Assembly: GCF_003265705.1 (NCBI RefSeq)
Contig: NW_020312935.1
Span: 4,886,386 to 4,950,385, forward strand
DNA length: 64,000 nt
Source of the DNA: Callorhinus ursinus
Lineage: Eukaryota > Chordata > Mammalia > Carnivora > Otariidae
Direction of reading: 5' to 3'
The notes below the pieces were generated by a model. It saw only the letters and a program-made list of their open reading frames with translations, searched no databases and had not been told where the DNA came from. This document shows positions 11,904-23,581 of the stretch, piece by piece (positions within the stretch are counted from its first letter, which is position 1; every line of letters starts with the position of its first letter). The position numbers were made by a program, and so were the translations under genes.

Positions 11904-12557
11904 ACCTATTAACTTTTTATTCTGACCTGTGAACCACGTGAATGAATGTATTATCTTTAAAATCATGAAGATTTCTAACATTGCTGAAAGCACAGAACAA
12001 CTACCACTCAGTTGAGTTTTTCAAGCAGCATATAAAAATTTAGAAACAATGAATTTATACAACTCAACACCCAAAAAAACAAATAATCCAATTAAAAACT
12101 GGACAGAAGACATGAACAAACATTTCTACAAAGAAGACATCCAGATCGCCAATAGACACAATAAGACACTCAACATCCCTCACCAGGAAAATGCAAATCA
12201 AAACTACAATGATCTATCACCTCACACCTGTCAGAATGGCTACACTCAAAAAATACAAGAAACAACAGGTGTTGGCGAGGATGTGAAGAGAAAAGAACCC
12301 TCTTACACTGTTGTTGGGAATGAAAACTGGTGTAGTCACTGTGGAAAACAGCATGGAGGTTCCTCAAAAAATTAAAAATGGAACTACCCTAAAATCCAGT
12401 AATCAAACTACAGAGTATTTACCCAAAGAATACAAAGATACTAATTTGAAAGGATATATGCACCCCTCTGCTTATGGCAGCATTATTTATAATAGCTAAC
12501 CTGTGAAAGCAGCTCAAGTGCCATCGATAGATGATTGAATACAGAAGATGTGGTATA

Positions 12558-12673
12558 GGGGCGCCTGACTGGCTAGTCAGTGGAGTGTGTGACTCCTGAT
12601 CGCCAAGGGTTCTAAGTCTGAGCCTCCTGTTGGGTGTAGAGACTACTTAAAAATAAAATCTTAAAAAAAAAAA
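12558..12673 (+). mobile_element. Can-SINE, short type, plus
   Basis: Head GGGGCGCCTGACTGGC and tail TTGGGTGTAGAGACTACTTA, AAAATAAAATCTT. Flanks share AAGATGTGGTA (about 12545-12555; 12674-12684). Confidence 0.9.
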
Positions 12674-12681
12674 AAGATGTG

Positions 12682-12683
<2 letters not shown>

Positions 12684-12720
<37 letters not shown>
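12684..12720. repeat. (AC)n microsatellite, about 18 units
   Basis: Pure AC run at the L1 3'UTR junction between GATGTGGT and AATGGAGTATTATTCAGCC. Confidence 0.97.
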
Positions 12721-12722
<2 letters not shown>

Positions 12723-13963
12723 GGAGTATTATTCAGCCATAAAAAGAATGAAATCTTGCCATTTGCAGCAACATGGACAGAACTGAAGTATAATGCTAAG
12801 TGAAATAAGTCAGTGAGAGAAAGACAAATACCATACGATTTCACTCATATGTGGAATTTAAGGAACAAAACAAATGAACAAAGGAAAGAGGCAAACCAAA
12901 AAACAAACTTTTTTTTATGAGGATAAAAAGTGCATTTTATTTTTTTAAGATTCTATTTTAATTCCAGTTAGTTAACATACAGTGTTACATTAGTTTCAGG
13001 TGTACAATATAATCATTCAACAATTCCATACATCACCTGGTGCTCATCACAAGTGCATTCCTTAATCCCCATCACCCATTCAATCCATCCCTCCACCCAT
13101 CTCCCCTCTGGTAACCATCAGTTTGTTCTCTATAGTTAAGAGTGTGTTTCTTGATTTGTTTCTGTCTCTCTTATATTTTCCCTTTGCTTGTTTTTTTTTG
13201 TTGTTGTTGTTTGTTTCTTAAATTCTACATATGAGTGAAATCATATGGTATTTTTCTCTGACTGACTTATTTCACTTAGCATCTTACTGCCTAGCCCCAT
13301 TGATATTGTTGCGAATGTCAAGATGTCATTCTTTTTTATGGCTGAATAATATTCTATTGTGTATATATACCACATCTTCTTTATCCATTCATCAGTCATT
13401 GGACACTCAGGCTACTTTCGTACCTTGGCTCTTGTAAATAATGTTGCAATAAACATAAGGGTGCATGTAACCTTCCAAATTAGTGTTCTTATATTCTTTG
13501 GGTAAATACCCAGTACTGTGATTGCTGGATCATAAGGTAGTTCTGTTTTTAATTTTATGAGGAATCTACATACTATTTTCCACAGTGGTTGCACCAATTT
13601 GCATTCCCACCAACGGTGCACAAGGGTTTCTTTTTCTCCACATCCTCCCAATACTTGTTTCTTGTATTCTGGGGGGGAGTTGAGCTGTATAAGTTCTTTA
13701 TATATTTTGGCTAACCCTTTATTGAATATGTCATTTGCAAATATCTTCTCCCATTCAGTAGGCTGCCTTTTAGTTCTGTTGATTGTTTCTTTTGCTGTGC
13801 AGAAGTTTATTTTGATGAAGTCCCAATAATTTATTTTTGTTTTTATTTCCCTCTCCTCAGAAGACCTATCTAGAAAGATGTTACTACAGTTGATGTCAGA
13901 GAAACTACTGCTTGTGCTCTCTTTTAGGACTTTTATGGTTTCATGTCTCACATTTAGGTCTTT

Positions 13964-14137
13964 TTTTTTTTTTTAAAGATTTTTATTTATTTATTTGTCA
14001 GAGAGAGAGTACACAAGCACGGGGAGTGTCAGGCAGAGGGAGAAGCAGGCTCCCTGCAGGACTCCATTTCAGGACCCCGGGATCAATACCCAAGCCAAAG
14101 GCAGCCACTTAACTGACTGAGCCACCCAGGTGTCCCT
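13964..14137 (-). mobile_element. Can-SINE, minus, in L1
   Basis: Target duplication CACATTTAGGTCTTT (13949-13963) and CACATTCAGGTCTTT (14138-14152). Confidence 0.94.
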
Positions 14138-14546
14138 CACATTCAGGTCTTTAATCAATTTTGAACTTATTTTTGTGTATGGTGCAAAAAAGTGGTCCAG
14201 TTTCATTCTTCTGCATATAGCTGTCCAGTTTTCCCAGCACCATTTGTTGTAGAGACATTCTTTTTCCCATTGGATATTCTTTCCTCCTTTGTTGAAGATT
14301 AATTGACCATATAATTGTGGGTTTACTTCTGGATTTTCTATTCTGTTCCACTGATCTATTTTTGTGTCAGTACCATATTGTTTTGATTACTACAGCTTTG
14401 TAATACAACTTGAAGTCTAGAACTGTGACACCTCCAGCTTTGCCTTTCTTTTTCAAGATTGCTTTGGCTATCCAGAGTCTTTTGCAGTTCCACAAGAATT
14501 TTAGTATTCTCTGTTCTAATTCTGTGAAAAATGCTGTTGGTATTTT

Positions 14547-14741
14547 TTTTTTAAAGATTTTATTTATTTATTTGACAGAGAGAGACACAGTGAGAGAGGG
14601 AACACAAGCAGGGGGAGTGGGAGAGGGAGAAGCAGGCTTCCCGCGGAGCAGAGAGCCCGATGTGGGACTCGATCCCAGGACCCTGGGACCATGACCTGAG
14701 CCGAAGGCAGACGCCCAACGACTGAGCCACCCAGGCGCCCC
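14547..14741 (-). mobile_element. Can-SINE, minus, in L1
   Basis: Perfect 20-bp duplication AAAAATGCTGTTGGTATTTT at 14527-14546 and 14742-14761; a young insertion. Confidence 0.97.
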
Positions 14742-15490
14742 AAAAATGCTGTTGGTATTTTGATAGGGATTGCATTAAATGTGTAGGTTGTTTTGGGTAG
14801 TATAGACATTTTAACAATATTTAGTTTTCCAAGCCACAAGCATGATATGTCTTTCTTTGTCATCTTCAATCTCTTTCATCAGTGTTTTATAGTTTTCTGA
14901 GTACAGGTCTTTCACCTCTTTGGTTAGGTTTATTCCTGGATATCTTATTATTTTGGGTGCAATTGTAAACGGGATTTTTTTTCTTAATTTCTCTTTCTGC
15001 TGCTTCATTTTTAGTGTATAGAAGTGCAGCAGATTTCTGCACACTGATTTTGTATCCTGTGGATTTTACTGAATTCACTTATGAGTTCTAGCAGTTTTTT
15101 GGTGGAGTCTTTTAGATTTTCTATATAGAGTATCATGCCATCTGCAAATAGTGAAAGTTTTACTTCTTCCCCACCAATTAGGTTCTCTTTTATTTCTTTT
15201 TGTTGCCTGACTGCTGTGGCTAGGATTTCTAGTACTATGTTAAATAAAAGTGATAAGAGTGGACATCCATTGAGTATGACGTTCGCTGTCGGTTTTTCAT
15301 ATCCAGCCTTTATTATGTTGAGATATGTTCCCTCTACACCTACTTTGTGGAGGGATTTTATCATGAATGGATGTTATACATTGTCAAATGCTTTCTCTGC
15401 ATCTATTGAAATGATCATATGGTTCTTATCCTTTCTCTTATTGACGTAATGTATCACACTGATTGATTTGTGAATCAAAGCACACTTGTA

Positions 15491-15690
15491 GGGGCGCCTG
15501 GGTGGCTCAGTCGTTAAGCGGCTGCCTTCGGCTCAGGTCATGATCCCAGGGTCCTGGGATCGAGCCCCACATCAGGCTGCCCGCTCAGCGGGAAGCCTGC
15601 TTCTCCTTCTCCCACTCCCCCTGCTTGTGTTCCCTCTCACTGTGTCTCTCTCTATCAAATAAATAAATAAAATCTTCAAAAAAAAAAAAA
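15491..15690 (+). mobile_element. Can-SINE, plus, in L1
   Basis: Target duplication AAGCACACTTGTA at 15478-15490 and 15691-15703. Confidence 0.96.
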
Positions 15691-16374
15691 AAGCACACTT
15701 GTAACCCGGGAATAAATCCCACTTGATTGAGATGAATGATTTTTTTAAATGTATTTTTGAACTTGGTTTGGTAACATTTTTTTGAGAATTTTTCATCTAT
15801 GCTCATCAGGGATATTGGCCTATAGTTCTCTTTTTTAGTCGTGTCTTTATCTGGTTTTGGTATCAGGGTAATGCTGTTCTCATAGAGTGAATTTGGAAGT
15901 TTTCCTTACTTTTCTCTTTTTTGGAATAGTTTAAGAATAGTTATTAATTTTCCAAGAAACAGATTCTTAACTATAGAGAACAAACTGATAGTTATCAGAA
16001 AGGAGGTGGATGGGGGATGGGTGAAATAGGTGATGGGGTTTAAAGAGTAGGCTTACCATGATAAGCACTGAGTACAGAACTGTTGAATCACCATATTGTA
16101 CACCTGAAACTAATATAACACTGTATGTTATCTATGCTGGAATTAAAATAAAAAACTTTAAAAAATTTAGAAACAATGATAAACATAACTAAAATACTAA
16201 AACTTTTAAAGTCGTAAGTACTTATACCATGATTCTCATTAGTTTCTTCTCTGCTTAGTTATCCTAATTATGCTTCCTACAAATTATCAGAGTGCTAATT
16301 CTGTGTTCTAATTTATTATAATTATTACTTGAAACATTTATAAAATTTCAGAGCTCAAAAGAAAAGACAGATTA

Positions 16375-16510
16375 GTGGAGTCCAATGTTGGTCTCCACAC
16401 AATCCGCTGATGAGTTACCAAACAAGACTGCTAGACCCCACCACAGATCTATCCAATCAGAACCTCTGCTGAGGTGGGGCATGGGGGGCCAGACCTCACA
16501 AACTCTAGTT
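16375..16510. repeat. MER5A-like hAT relic
   Basis: CTAGACCCCACCACAGATCT, ATCCAATCAGAACCTCTGCT, GAGGTGGGGCATGG resemble the palindromic middle of MER5-type elements. Confidence 0.55.
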
Positions 16511-16624
16511 AAAACAAAAGACAACTGTACATTTGGCTGATGGCTTGTAAAATATTTTGCATATTTTATATTTTCTCAGAACAGAAGAGTAAGCTTTCTG
16601 TCCCTGAAACTGGCAGAAGACTAG

Positions 16625-16805
16625 AACAGGGGTTGTGAAACTATGACCTATGGGCCAAATGCAGCCCAGTACCTGTTTTTGTACATAAAGTTTTATTGAA
16701 ACACAGCCACACCTCTCCATTTTCATACTGTCTACCACTGTTCTCTTGCTGGAACTGCACAGTCAAGGAGTTGTGACACTATCAGGCCCTTTGCAGAAAA
16801 AGTTT
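16625..16805 (-). repeat. hAT-type DNA transposon relic
   Basis: TGACCTATGGGCCAAATGCA, TAAAGTTTTATTGAAACACA, GGCCCTTTGCAGAAAAAG: a widespread mammalian non-autonomous hAT. Exact subfamily not fixed. Confidence 0.65.
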
Positions 16806-17112
16806 GCTGATCTTATTCTAAAATCATGAAAATTATTCTCTGTCATTAAGGACGGAGATGGTAATAAGAATCTCTTTTTAGTTATGTTGTGTTGATGACT
16901 ATCATGACAGTCAGTTCTTCTGGTGGAGGTGATAATTAGCAACAAATAACTAAATGGTAGGGAGGAGAAACACAAAACCAACAAACAAAAGATCTGCAAG
17001 CTAGATATCCAGGACCTGACTGCATGATAAATATTATAAATATATGAAATGGGGGAACCACCTTGGCTCTGAATGGTGACCCAGTGAGACCTTGCCCTGC
17101 CTCTCAACCTAC

Positions 17113-17323
17113 CTGTTCTGCCAGCCAGGCAATGTGCTTGACCTCCTTGCTGCCTCCTGCTGTACTGGTTGCACCAAGCATGGCATTGAGTTCAGCCAGT
17201 ACCTGTGGGAGGAGAGCCATTATGTTGGTGTGGATAGCTACGAACCAGGAGTGTGCTGTAGCTGTATCCTTGCAGCGTAGGATCAACGTGTTCCTGCTAT
17301 CAGGAGAATGTAGTTCTATCAAT
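17113..17323 (-). CDS. SNTB2: beta-2-syntrophin, coding exon 3
   Basis: A 211-bp exon: 1 nt finishing the Arg codon from exon 2, then 70 whole codons from LIELHSPDSRNTLILRCKD to HIAWLAEQ. This is the C-terminal part of the split PH1 domain, including its last helix (HSWFVAIHTNIMALLPQVLAELNAML) with the PH-typical Trp. The acceptor is CCACACAG after a long T-rich tract (plus-strand A-run 17331-17348), and the donor is GTAGGT. It ends in phase 0, matching the GCA start of exon 4. No stop or frameshift is seen. PH domains of syntrophins contribute to lipid binding and to dystrophin contact (family knowledge). Confidence 0.97.
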
Positions 17324-17330
17324 CTGTGTG

Positions 17331-17348
17331 GAAAAAGAAAAAAAAAAG
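17331..17348 (-). promoter_or_regulatory. SNTB2: polypyrimidine tract of SNTB2 exon 3 acceptor
   Basis: On the minus strand this A-rich plus-strand run reads as T10, C, T5, C directly before CACACAG. It is a strong splice signal but a slippage-prone homopolymer. Confidence 0.8.
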
Positions 17349-18200
17349 TAAGCTAGATCAGAAGTCATCAAACCTGCCAGAGTGTAACATACATAACTGG
17401 CAATCTATTTTAATTTTACATTCCGGAATAGAGATACTTTCTCTTAATTCCTTAGGGCCCAATTTCAGAGAAAACCACATATGGAATGATAATCATCAGA
17501 AAGACTAACTGCTGGGTCTGCTGTTTCAGTGTGTTAATTTAATGATCTAAAATGAAGGAACCTATTGTATAGTCTATAGTAAAACACCTTACTTTGCTTT
17601 AATTTCCATGTCAAAAAAATGGAAAGCATGCTTGTTGAATGTCATAGGCACATTGTAAAGAAGGAAATGATATTTTTTTAAATACTTAGAAAATTCTGGT
17701 ATAAGGTATTGCTAGGTAAATAAATCTGACTGCCAAAGAGTGAACTGAAATTTCCACCATGTGGAATAAAGAAAAAAATAACTAAAGAATATGATTCCTT
17801 ATGAAAATCTAAAACTTGATGAGCTTAAAAAGTCAAACAAATAAATTAACATATATACACTTCTGTGTTCTAACAGTGAACATATGTATCTTTCAAAAAG
17901 GGAAAAAGATAAAGCTCTCAGAAGTGTTTTTCATGGTAGGCTAGAAAGTGACAAACTGCCACTGACCAGGTACAGATCTTTTTATTTTTCATCTTTCTGA
18001 AGACAGTTTTTGCTGCCTTGAAGCAAGGTCATGAGATCCTGCACCACCTGTCAAAGATAAGCAGTTTACATGGATACTAGCATGCCTGCCCTGAAGCTTG
18101 CGCCCCTCTCTCTTGCTACTTTTCTAAACCCTTTATGATTCCAAGTATTTCAATTTGCCATATTTAGTATGGCAAATATTCACTGCCATTTCAACTCTGG
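17349..18200. other. intron 2 near exon 3, no gene recognised
   Basis: AT-rich, no clear repeat seen by eye. Could hold conserved intronic elements. Confidence 0.4.
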
Positions 18201-18204
18201 TCAG

Positions 18205-18420
18205 TCTATCATTTCTTAAGTGCACATTTATTGAGCACTTACTATATGCCAGCTACAGTGAGACACTGACATTGGAGATACAGTGGTGAAAAAAATAGTC
18301 TTTACCCTCATTGGACCTATTGCCTGATAGGGAAGGCAGAAATTTAACAATTAATATAATTACAGGTTATAAAAAGTGCTCATATAAAGGACTGTGATAA
18401 CTACCACGAAGTTCTTGTCT
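18205..18420 (+). repeat. L2 3' end relic
   Basis: ACATTTATTGAGCACTTACT, ATGCCAGCTACAGTGAG, GATACAGTGGTGAAAAAAAT and AAAAAGTGCTCATATAAAGG are in L2 order. Confidence 0.75.
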
Positions 18421-18867
18421 AAGGGAAGCAAGGTGGTAGGGGCAAAGCAGCACTGCAATGGAGGCCTCTCTACCTCTGAGGCACACTTACCCAGCTAGTG
18501 TCATGCTTTGAAACAGGTTATAAACACATCTATTTCATACTTATCAACTCACCTATCTAGTCACCTGCCCTCCCACTGAAATTAGTCACCTAGCTACCTG
18601 AAAGGCTAACCACCAGTTTATCCATGTTTTATATGCCTTCAAAGTTCTAGGGCAATAGCCAAAGGGCCAAGTAATTCTAGAAAACAGCCACAACATAAAA
18701 TAAGATCTGGGAACAGTCTTGAGCCCATAGAAAGCTCATATTAGTCAGGAAAAAAGCTTTAGATAGCAAGTCATAAACAATTTGAGCTATTTGCTTTTGT
18801 TTTGTTCTTCCATGCTGGGTGCGAAACCTGCTTAAGATTCTCTCTCTCCCTATTCCCCCCCCCAAAA

Positions 18868-19312
18868 AGGTAAAAACCACCTAAATGTCCACCAATGGAA
18901 TGGATAACCAAATTGTGGTATTATACCAAGAATGGAATATTACGCAGCCTTAAAAAAGAAGGAAATTCTGACACATGCTACAACATGAGTGAAACTTGAA
19001 GATATTACGCTAAGTGAAACAAGCCAGTCACTAAAGGGGAAATATTGTATGAGTCTGCTTATATGAAGTATCTAGAGTATTCAAACTCATAGAAACAAAA
19101 ATTAGAATGGTAGTTGCTGGGGGTTAGGAGGACAGGGGAATAGGGAGTTGTTGTTTAATGGGTACGGAGTTTTAGTTTTGCAAGATGAAAAATTTCTGGA
19201 GATTGTTGCACAAATATACTTAATACTACTTAACTATATACTTAAAAATCGTTAGGATGGTAAATTTTATGTTATGCATATTTTACCACAAATAAAAATT
19301 GTAATATAAATT
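18868..19312 (+). mobile_element. old L1 3' end, plus
   Basis: AAATGTCCACCAATGGAATG, AATGGAATATTACGCAGCC, CTAAGTGAAACAAGCCAGTC and a terminal AATAAAAATT are L1 3' text. Confidence 0.8.
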
Positions 19313-20021
19313 AGAAATAATCTTATGGTGGGATGTAAGATGGATTACAGTAGAAAGAGATATGGCCTGGGGAAATTTAACTGGACCCAGGAAGGATGAA
19401 ACTACACAGAGCTTACCAGTAGGATAGACTCTTATGCAGGAGGAATTCCTCCATCCTAAAAGCCCAGCAAAAGTAGAAAGAGGAAGATAAACAAATAGCT
19501 TAATATCCATATTAACCTTTATTTAGTCCTCTATGATATCTTATCATATCTATTCTTTTTGATGTTATTTTTCACTATATCAACTGTTGCTACCATGATC
19601 CTTAAGATACCTATTGGTTAAAAAATTGGTTATATTCTCTAGAAGAAAAACAGCTATTCATTTGTTATGGGAAGATTTAAAATGGTACATTACACTCAGT
19701 AACAATAAAATATCGCACTAAAAGGCAGAATCATTTCTGTGCTAATTCTTTTGATGAGTTAATAATTGTATTATATAGAGCAACTGCTCAATCATTAAAG
19801 TAGCGAAACTTATTTCAAAGTTACTTAATGATAAGTAGTTATCTATAAAATTCAATGCTAGATTATTTGATAATGTGTGAAAGCAAGTTCTTGTTTATTT
19901 TATTACTTAGACTAATCTTAAGAAGAAAAAGTATTTCCGGTATTTCTAGAACTTCCTATATAACACAGCAATTGAGCACACACATTTGGTTTACTCCTTC
20001 CTGAAATCCCACTAAAAACAG
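19313..20021. other. intron 2, no gene recognised
   Basis: AT-rich. The 75-codon minus frame at 19283-19510 has no domain and partly overlaps the L1 tail. Confidence 0.4.
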
Positions 20022-20036
20022 TTAAAGGGGATTTTT

Positions 20037-20246
20037 AAAAAATTTATATATATATATATATTTTAAAGATTTCATTTATTTGATAGAGAGAGTGAGAGCA
20101 GGAAAACAAGCAGGGGGAGTGGAAGAGGGAGAAGCAGGCTTCCCACTAAGCAGGGAGCCTGATGCGGGGCTTGATCCCAGGACCCTGCTGAGATCATGAC
20201 CTGAGGCGAAGGCAGATGCTTAATGACTGAGCCACCCAGGCGCCCC
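20037..20246 (-). mobile_element. Can-SINE, minus
   Basis: Perfect 15-bp duplication TTAAAGGGGATTTTT at 20022-20036 and 20247-20261. A (TA)n run occurs in its tail. Confidence 0.96.
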
Positions 20247-20827
20247 TTAAAGGGGATTTTTGAAAAACTTAATGGACTTTTTCTTTTAGCAGTATTAGGT
20301 TTACATAAAAAAACTGAGTAAGAAGTACAGAGAACTCCCAAACACCCTTCCCTGCCTCTCCACAATACACCCTATTATTAACATCTTGCATTAGTGTGGT
20401 CCATTTGTTACAGCTGATGAGCCAGCCAATACTGATAGAATATTATTTACTAAAATCCCAGTTCACTCTTTGTGTTGTATATTCTGAGTTTTGACAAATG
20501 TATGCCATATATCTACCATTACTGTATTCTACAGAATCATAATTTCACTGCTCTAAAAATCCCCTGTGCTCCACCTATTGATTCCTCCATCACTCAGGCC
20601 CTGGCCCTGACTCCTGGCAACTATTAATCATTTTACTGTCTCCATGGAATCGTATAGTATGTCACTTTCTCAGACTGGCTTCTTTCACTTAGCAACATAC
20701 ATTTAAAGTTCCTCCATGTCTTTTGTGGCTTGGGAGCTCATTTCTTTTTCTTTTTTTTAATAAAAAGATCTACCATTATTTTTTTAATTTAAATTGAATT
20801 AATTAACCTATAATGTATTATTGGTTT

Positions 20828-20985
20828 ATTTGACAGAGAGATTGACAGCAAGAGAGGGAACACAAGCAGGGAGAGTGTGAGAAGGAGAAGCATGCTTCCC
20901 GCCGAGCTGTAAGCCCGCAGGGGGCTTGATCCCAGGACCCTGAGCCGAAGGCAGATGCTTAACGACTGAGCCACCCAGGCACCCC
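20828..20985 (-). mobile_element. Can-SINE, minus, in L1
   Basis: Duplication ATGTATTATTGGTTT at 20813-20827 and 20986-21000. Short poly-A part. Confidence 0.94.
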
Positions 20986-21368
20986 ATGTATTATTGGTTT
21001 AAGAGGTCAGGTCTGTGATTCATCCATCTTATATAATACCCAGTGGTCATTACAAAACATACCCTCCCCAATGTCCATCACCTATTTACCTCATCCTTCC
21101 ACCCCCTCCCCTCCAGCAACCCTCGGTTCGTTTCCTATGAGTAAGAGTCTCTTATGGTTTGTCTCCCTCTCTGGTTTTGTCTTGTTTCATTTTTTCCTCT
21201 CTTCCCCTATGATCCTCTGCCTTGTTTCTTAAATTCCACATATCAGTAAGATCATATGATAATTGTCTTTCACAGATTGACTTATTTCGCTTAGCATAAT
21301 ACCCTCTAGTTCCATCCACGTTGTTGTAAGTGGCAAGATTTCAGTTTTTCATGGCTGCATAATATTCC

Positions 21369-21370
<2 letters not shown>

Positions 21371-21407
<37 letters not shown>
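21371..21407. repeat. (TG)n microsatellite
   Basis: About 18 TG units at the same L1 3'UTR junction as the AC run at 12684, here seen from the other strand. Confidence 0.97.
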
Positions 21408-21410
<3 letters not shown>

Positions 21411-21948
21411 CACACCACATCTTCTTCATCCATTCATCTGTCGATGCACATCTGGGCTCTTTCCATAGTTTGGCTATTGTGGACATTGCTGCTATAAACA
21501 TGGGGGTGCAGGTGCCCCTTTGGATCACTACATTTCTATCTTTGGGGTAAATACACAGAGGTACAATTGCTGGGTCATAGGGTAGCTCTATTTTCAACTT
21601 TTTGAGGAGCCTCCATACTGTTCTCCAGAGCAGCTGCACCAGCTTGCATTCCCGCCAACAGTGTAAGAGGGTTCGCCTTTCCCTGCATCCTCGCCAACAT
21701 CTATTATTTCCTGACTTGTTAATTTTAGCCATTCTGATCAGGGTGAGGTGGTATCTCATTGTGGTTTTGATTTGTATTTCTATGATGCTGAGTGATGTTG
21801 AACACTTTTTCATGTGTCTGTTGGCCATCTGGATGTCTTCTTTGCATAAATGTCTGTTTCATGTCTTCTCCCATTTCTTGATTGGATTATTTGTTCTTTG
21901 GGTGTTGAGTTTGATAAGTTCTTTATAGATTTTGGATACGAGCCTTTT

Positions 21949-22126
21949 TTTTTTAAGATTTTATTTATTTGTGAGAGAGAGAATGAGAGACAGAGAGCAT
22001 GAGAGGGAGGAGGGTCAGAGGGAGAAGCCGACTCCCTGCTGAGCAGGGAGCCCTATGCAGGACTCGATCCCAGGACTCCAGGATCATGACCTGAGTTGCT
22101 TAACCAACTGACCTACCCAGGCACCC
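21949..22126 (-). mobile_element. Can-SINE, minus, in L1
   Basis: Duplication TGGATACGAGCCTTTT (21933-21948) versus TGGATACTAGCCTTTT (22127-22142). Confidence 0.94.
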
Positions 22127-23581
22127 TGGATACTAGCCTTTTATCTGATAGGTCATTTGCAAATTTTTCTCCCATTCTGTCGGTTGTCTTTTGGTTTTGT
22201 TGACTGTATCCTTTGCTGTGCAAAAGCTTTTTATCTTGATGAAGTCCCAATAGTTCATTTTTGCCTTTGCTTCCCTTGCCTTTGGAGACGTGTCTAGCAA
22301 GAAGTTGCTGCAGTTGAGGTCACAGAGGTTGCTGCCTGTGTTCTCCTCGAGGATTTTGATGGATTTCTGTCTCACATTTACATCTTTCAACCATTTTGAG
22401 TCTTTTTTTGTGTATGGTGTAAGGAAATGGTCCGGGTCCAGTTTCATTCTTCTGCATGTGGCTGTCCAATTTTCCCAACACCATTTGTTTAAGAGACTTT
22501 TTTCCACTGGACAGTCTTTTCCTGCTTTGTCAAAGATTAGTTGACCATAGAGTTGAGGGTCCATTTCTGGGTTCTCTATTCTGTCCCATTGATCTATGTG
22601 TCTGTTTTTGTGCTAGTACCAAACTGTCTTGATGATGACAGCTTTGTAATAGAGCTTGAAGTCTGGAATTGTGATGCCACCAGCTTTGCTTTGCTTTTTC
22701 AACGTTCTTCTGGCTATTCGGGGTCTTTTCTGGTTCCATACAAATTTTAGGATTATTTGTTCCAGTTCTATGAAAAACTTTGATGGTATTTTGATAGGGA
22801 TTGCATTGAATGTGTAGATTGCTCTAAGTAGCATAGACATTTTAACAATATTTGTTCTTCTACCCATGAGCATGGAACGTTTTTCCATTTTTTTGTGTCT
22901 TCCTCAATTTCTTTCGTGAGTATTCTATAGTTTACTGAGTGAGAGCTCATTTCTTTCTATTGCTGAATATTATTTCGTTTTCTGTATGTACCAGTTTTTT
23001 ATCCATTCACCTACTGAAAGACTTCTTGGCTGCTTTCAAGTTTTGGCAATTATGAATAAAGCTTCTATAAATATTTGTGTGCAGGTCTTTGTGTGAAGGT
23101 AACTTTTTAACTCTTTATGGGTAAATACCAAGGGGCACAAGTGCTAGGTCATATGGTAAGACTATGTTTAGCTTTGTAAGAAACTGCCAAATTGTCTTCC
23201 AAAGTTGCTGTACCATTCTTCATTTCCACCAACAATGAATAAGAGTTCCTGTTGCTCTGCATTCCTCTACAGCATTTGGTGCTGTAGGTGTTTTGGATTT
23301 TGGCCATTCTAATATGCATATAGTGGTATCTCATTGTTTTAATTTGCAATTCCCTAATGATATGTGATGTTGAGCACCTTTCATATTCTTATTTGCCATA
23401 TGTATTTCTTCTTTGTTGAGGTGTCTGTTCAGATCTTTTACCCATTTTTAATTCAGTTGGTTTGTTATTGTTGAATTTTAAGAATTCTTTGTATATTTTG
23501 GATACCAGTCCTTTATCTGATAAGTATTTTACAAAGATTTTTCTCCCAGCTGTGGCTTGTCTTTTCATTCTCTTAACAGTG

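Larger units (their letters stand above)
10445..11960 (+). mobile_element. old L1 3' part, plus, with LTR and SINE insertions
   Basis: CTCATATATTGCTGGTGGCA and GGAAGGCAATTTGGC are L1 ORF2 C-terminal text. It is interrupted at 10567 and resumes at about 11059 (GGACCCAGCAC). The 3'UTR-like part runs to about 11960, with a SINE at 11715. Confidence 0.7.
12910..15954 (-). mobile_element. L1 (ORF2 3' half and 3'UTR), minus, nested inside the plus L1
   Basis: Minus frames at 13412-13951 and 15011-15364 encode ORF2 pieces. The latter is reverse-transcriptase domain with [11 protein letters not shown], where the catalytic FADD is changed to FADG. Multiple frame breaks. The 3'UTR text AGTTAGTTAACATACAGTG lies at the left. 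Flanks AAAAAACAAACTT and AAGAAACAGATTCTT are a diverged target duplication. Three SINEs lie inside. Confidence 0.9.
12053..16160 (+). mobile_element. 5'-truncated L1, plus, split by an inner L1
   Basis: Bounded by the perfect duplication AAAAATTTAGAAACAATGA at 12034-12052 and 16161-16179. Segment one (12053-12909) reads sense ORF2 C-terminus (AATTAAAAACTGGACAGAAG) and 3'UTR. Segment two (15955-16160) completes the 3' end (ACCTGAAACTAATATAACAC, poly-A). The reading frame is broken. Confidence 0.92.
5858..17112 (-). other. SNTB2: SNTB2 intron 3
   Basis: An 11,255-bp intron between exons 3 and 4 (GTAGGT donor, TAACAG acceptor). It contains a Tigger-like element, stacked SINEs and the L1-in-L1 nest. 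Confidence 0.93.
20748..22942 (-). mobile_element. younger L1 3' part, minus, nested
   Basis: Flanked by GAGCTCATTTCTTT at 20734-20747 and 22943-22956. Minus frames at 21349-21828 and 22133-22564 encode ORF2 C-terminal pieces ([39 protein letters not shown]). Interrupted by two SINEs and frameshifts. Confidence 0.92.

Noticed and set aside
13412..13951. 179-codon open frame on minus
   Set aside because: It is a piece of L1 ORF2 ([20 protein letters not shown] type C-terminal text), not a host gene.
21349..22564. Long minus frames of 159 and 143 codons
   Set aside because: L1 ORF2 C-terminal fragments of the nested younger L1, broken by a SINE and frameshifts.
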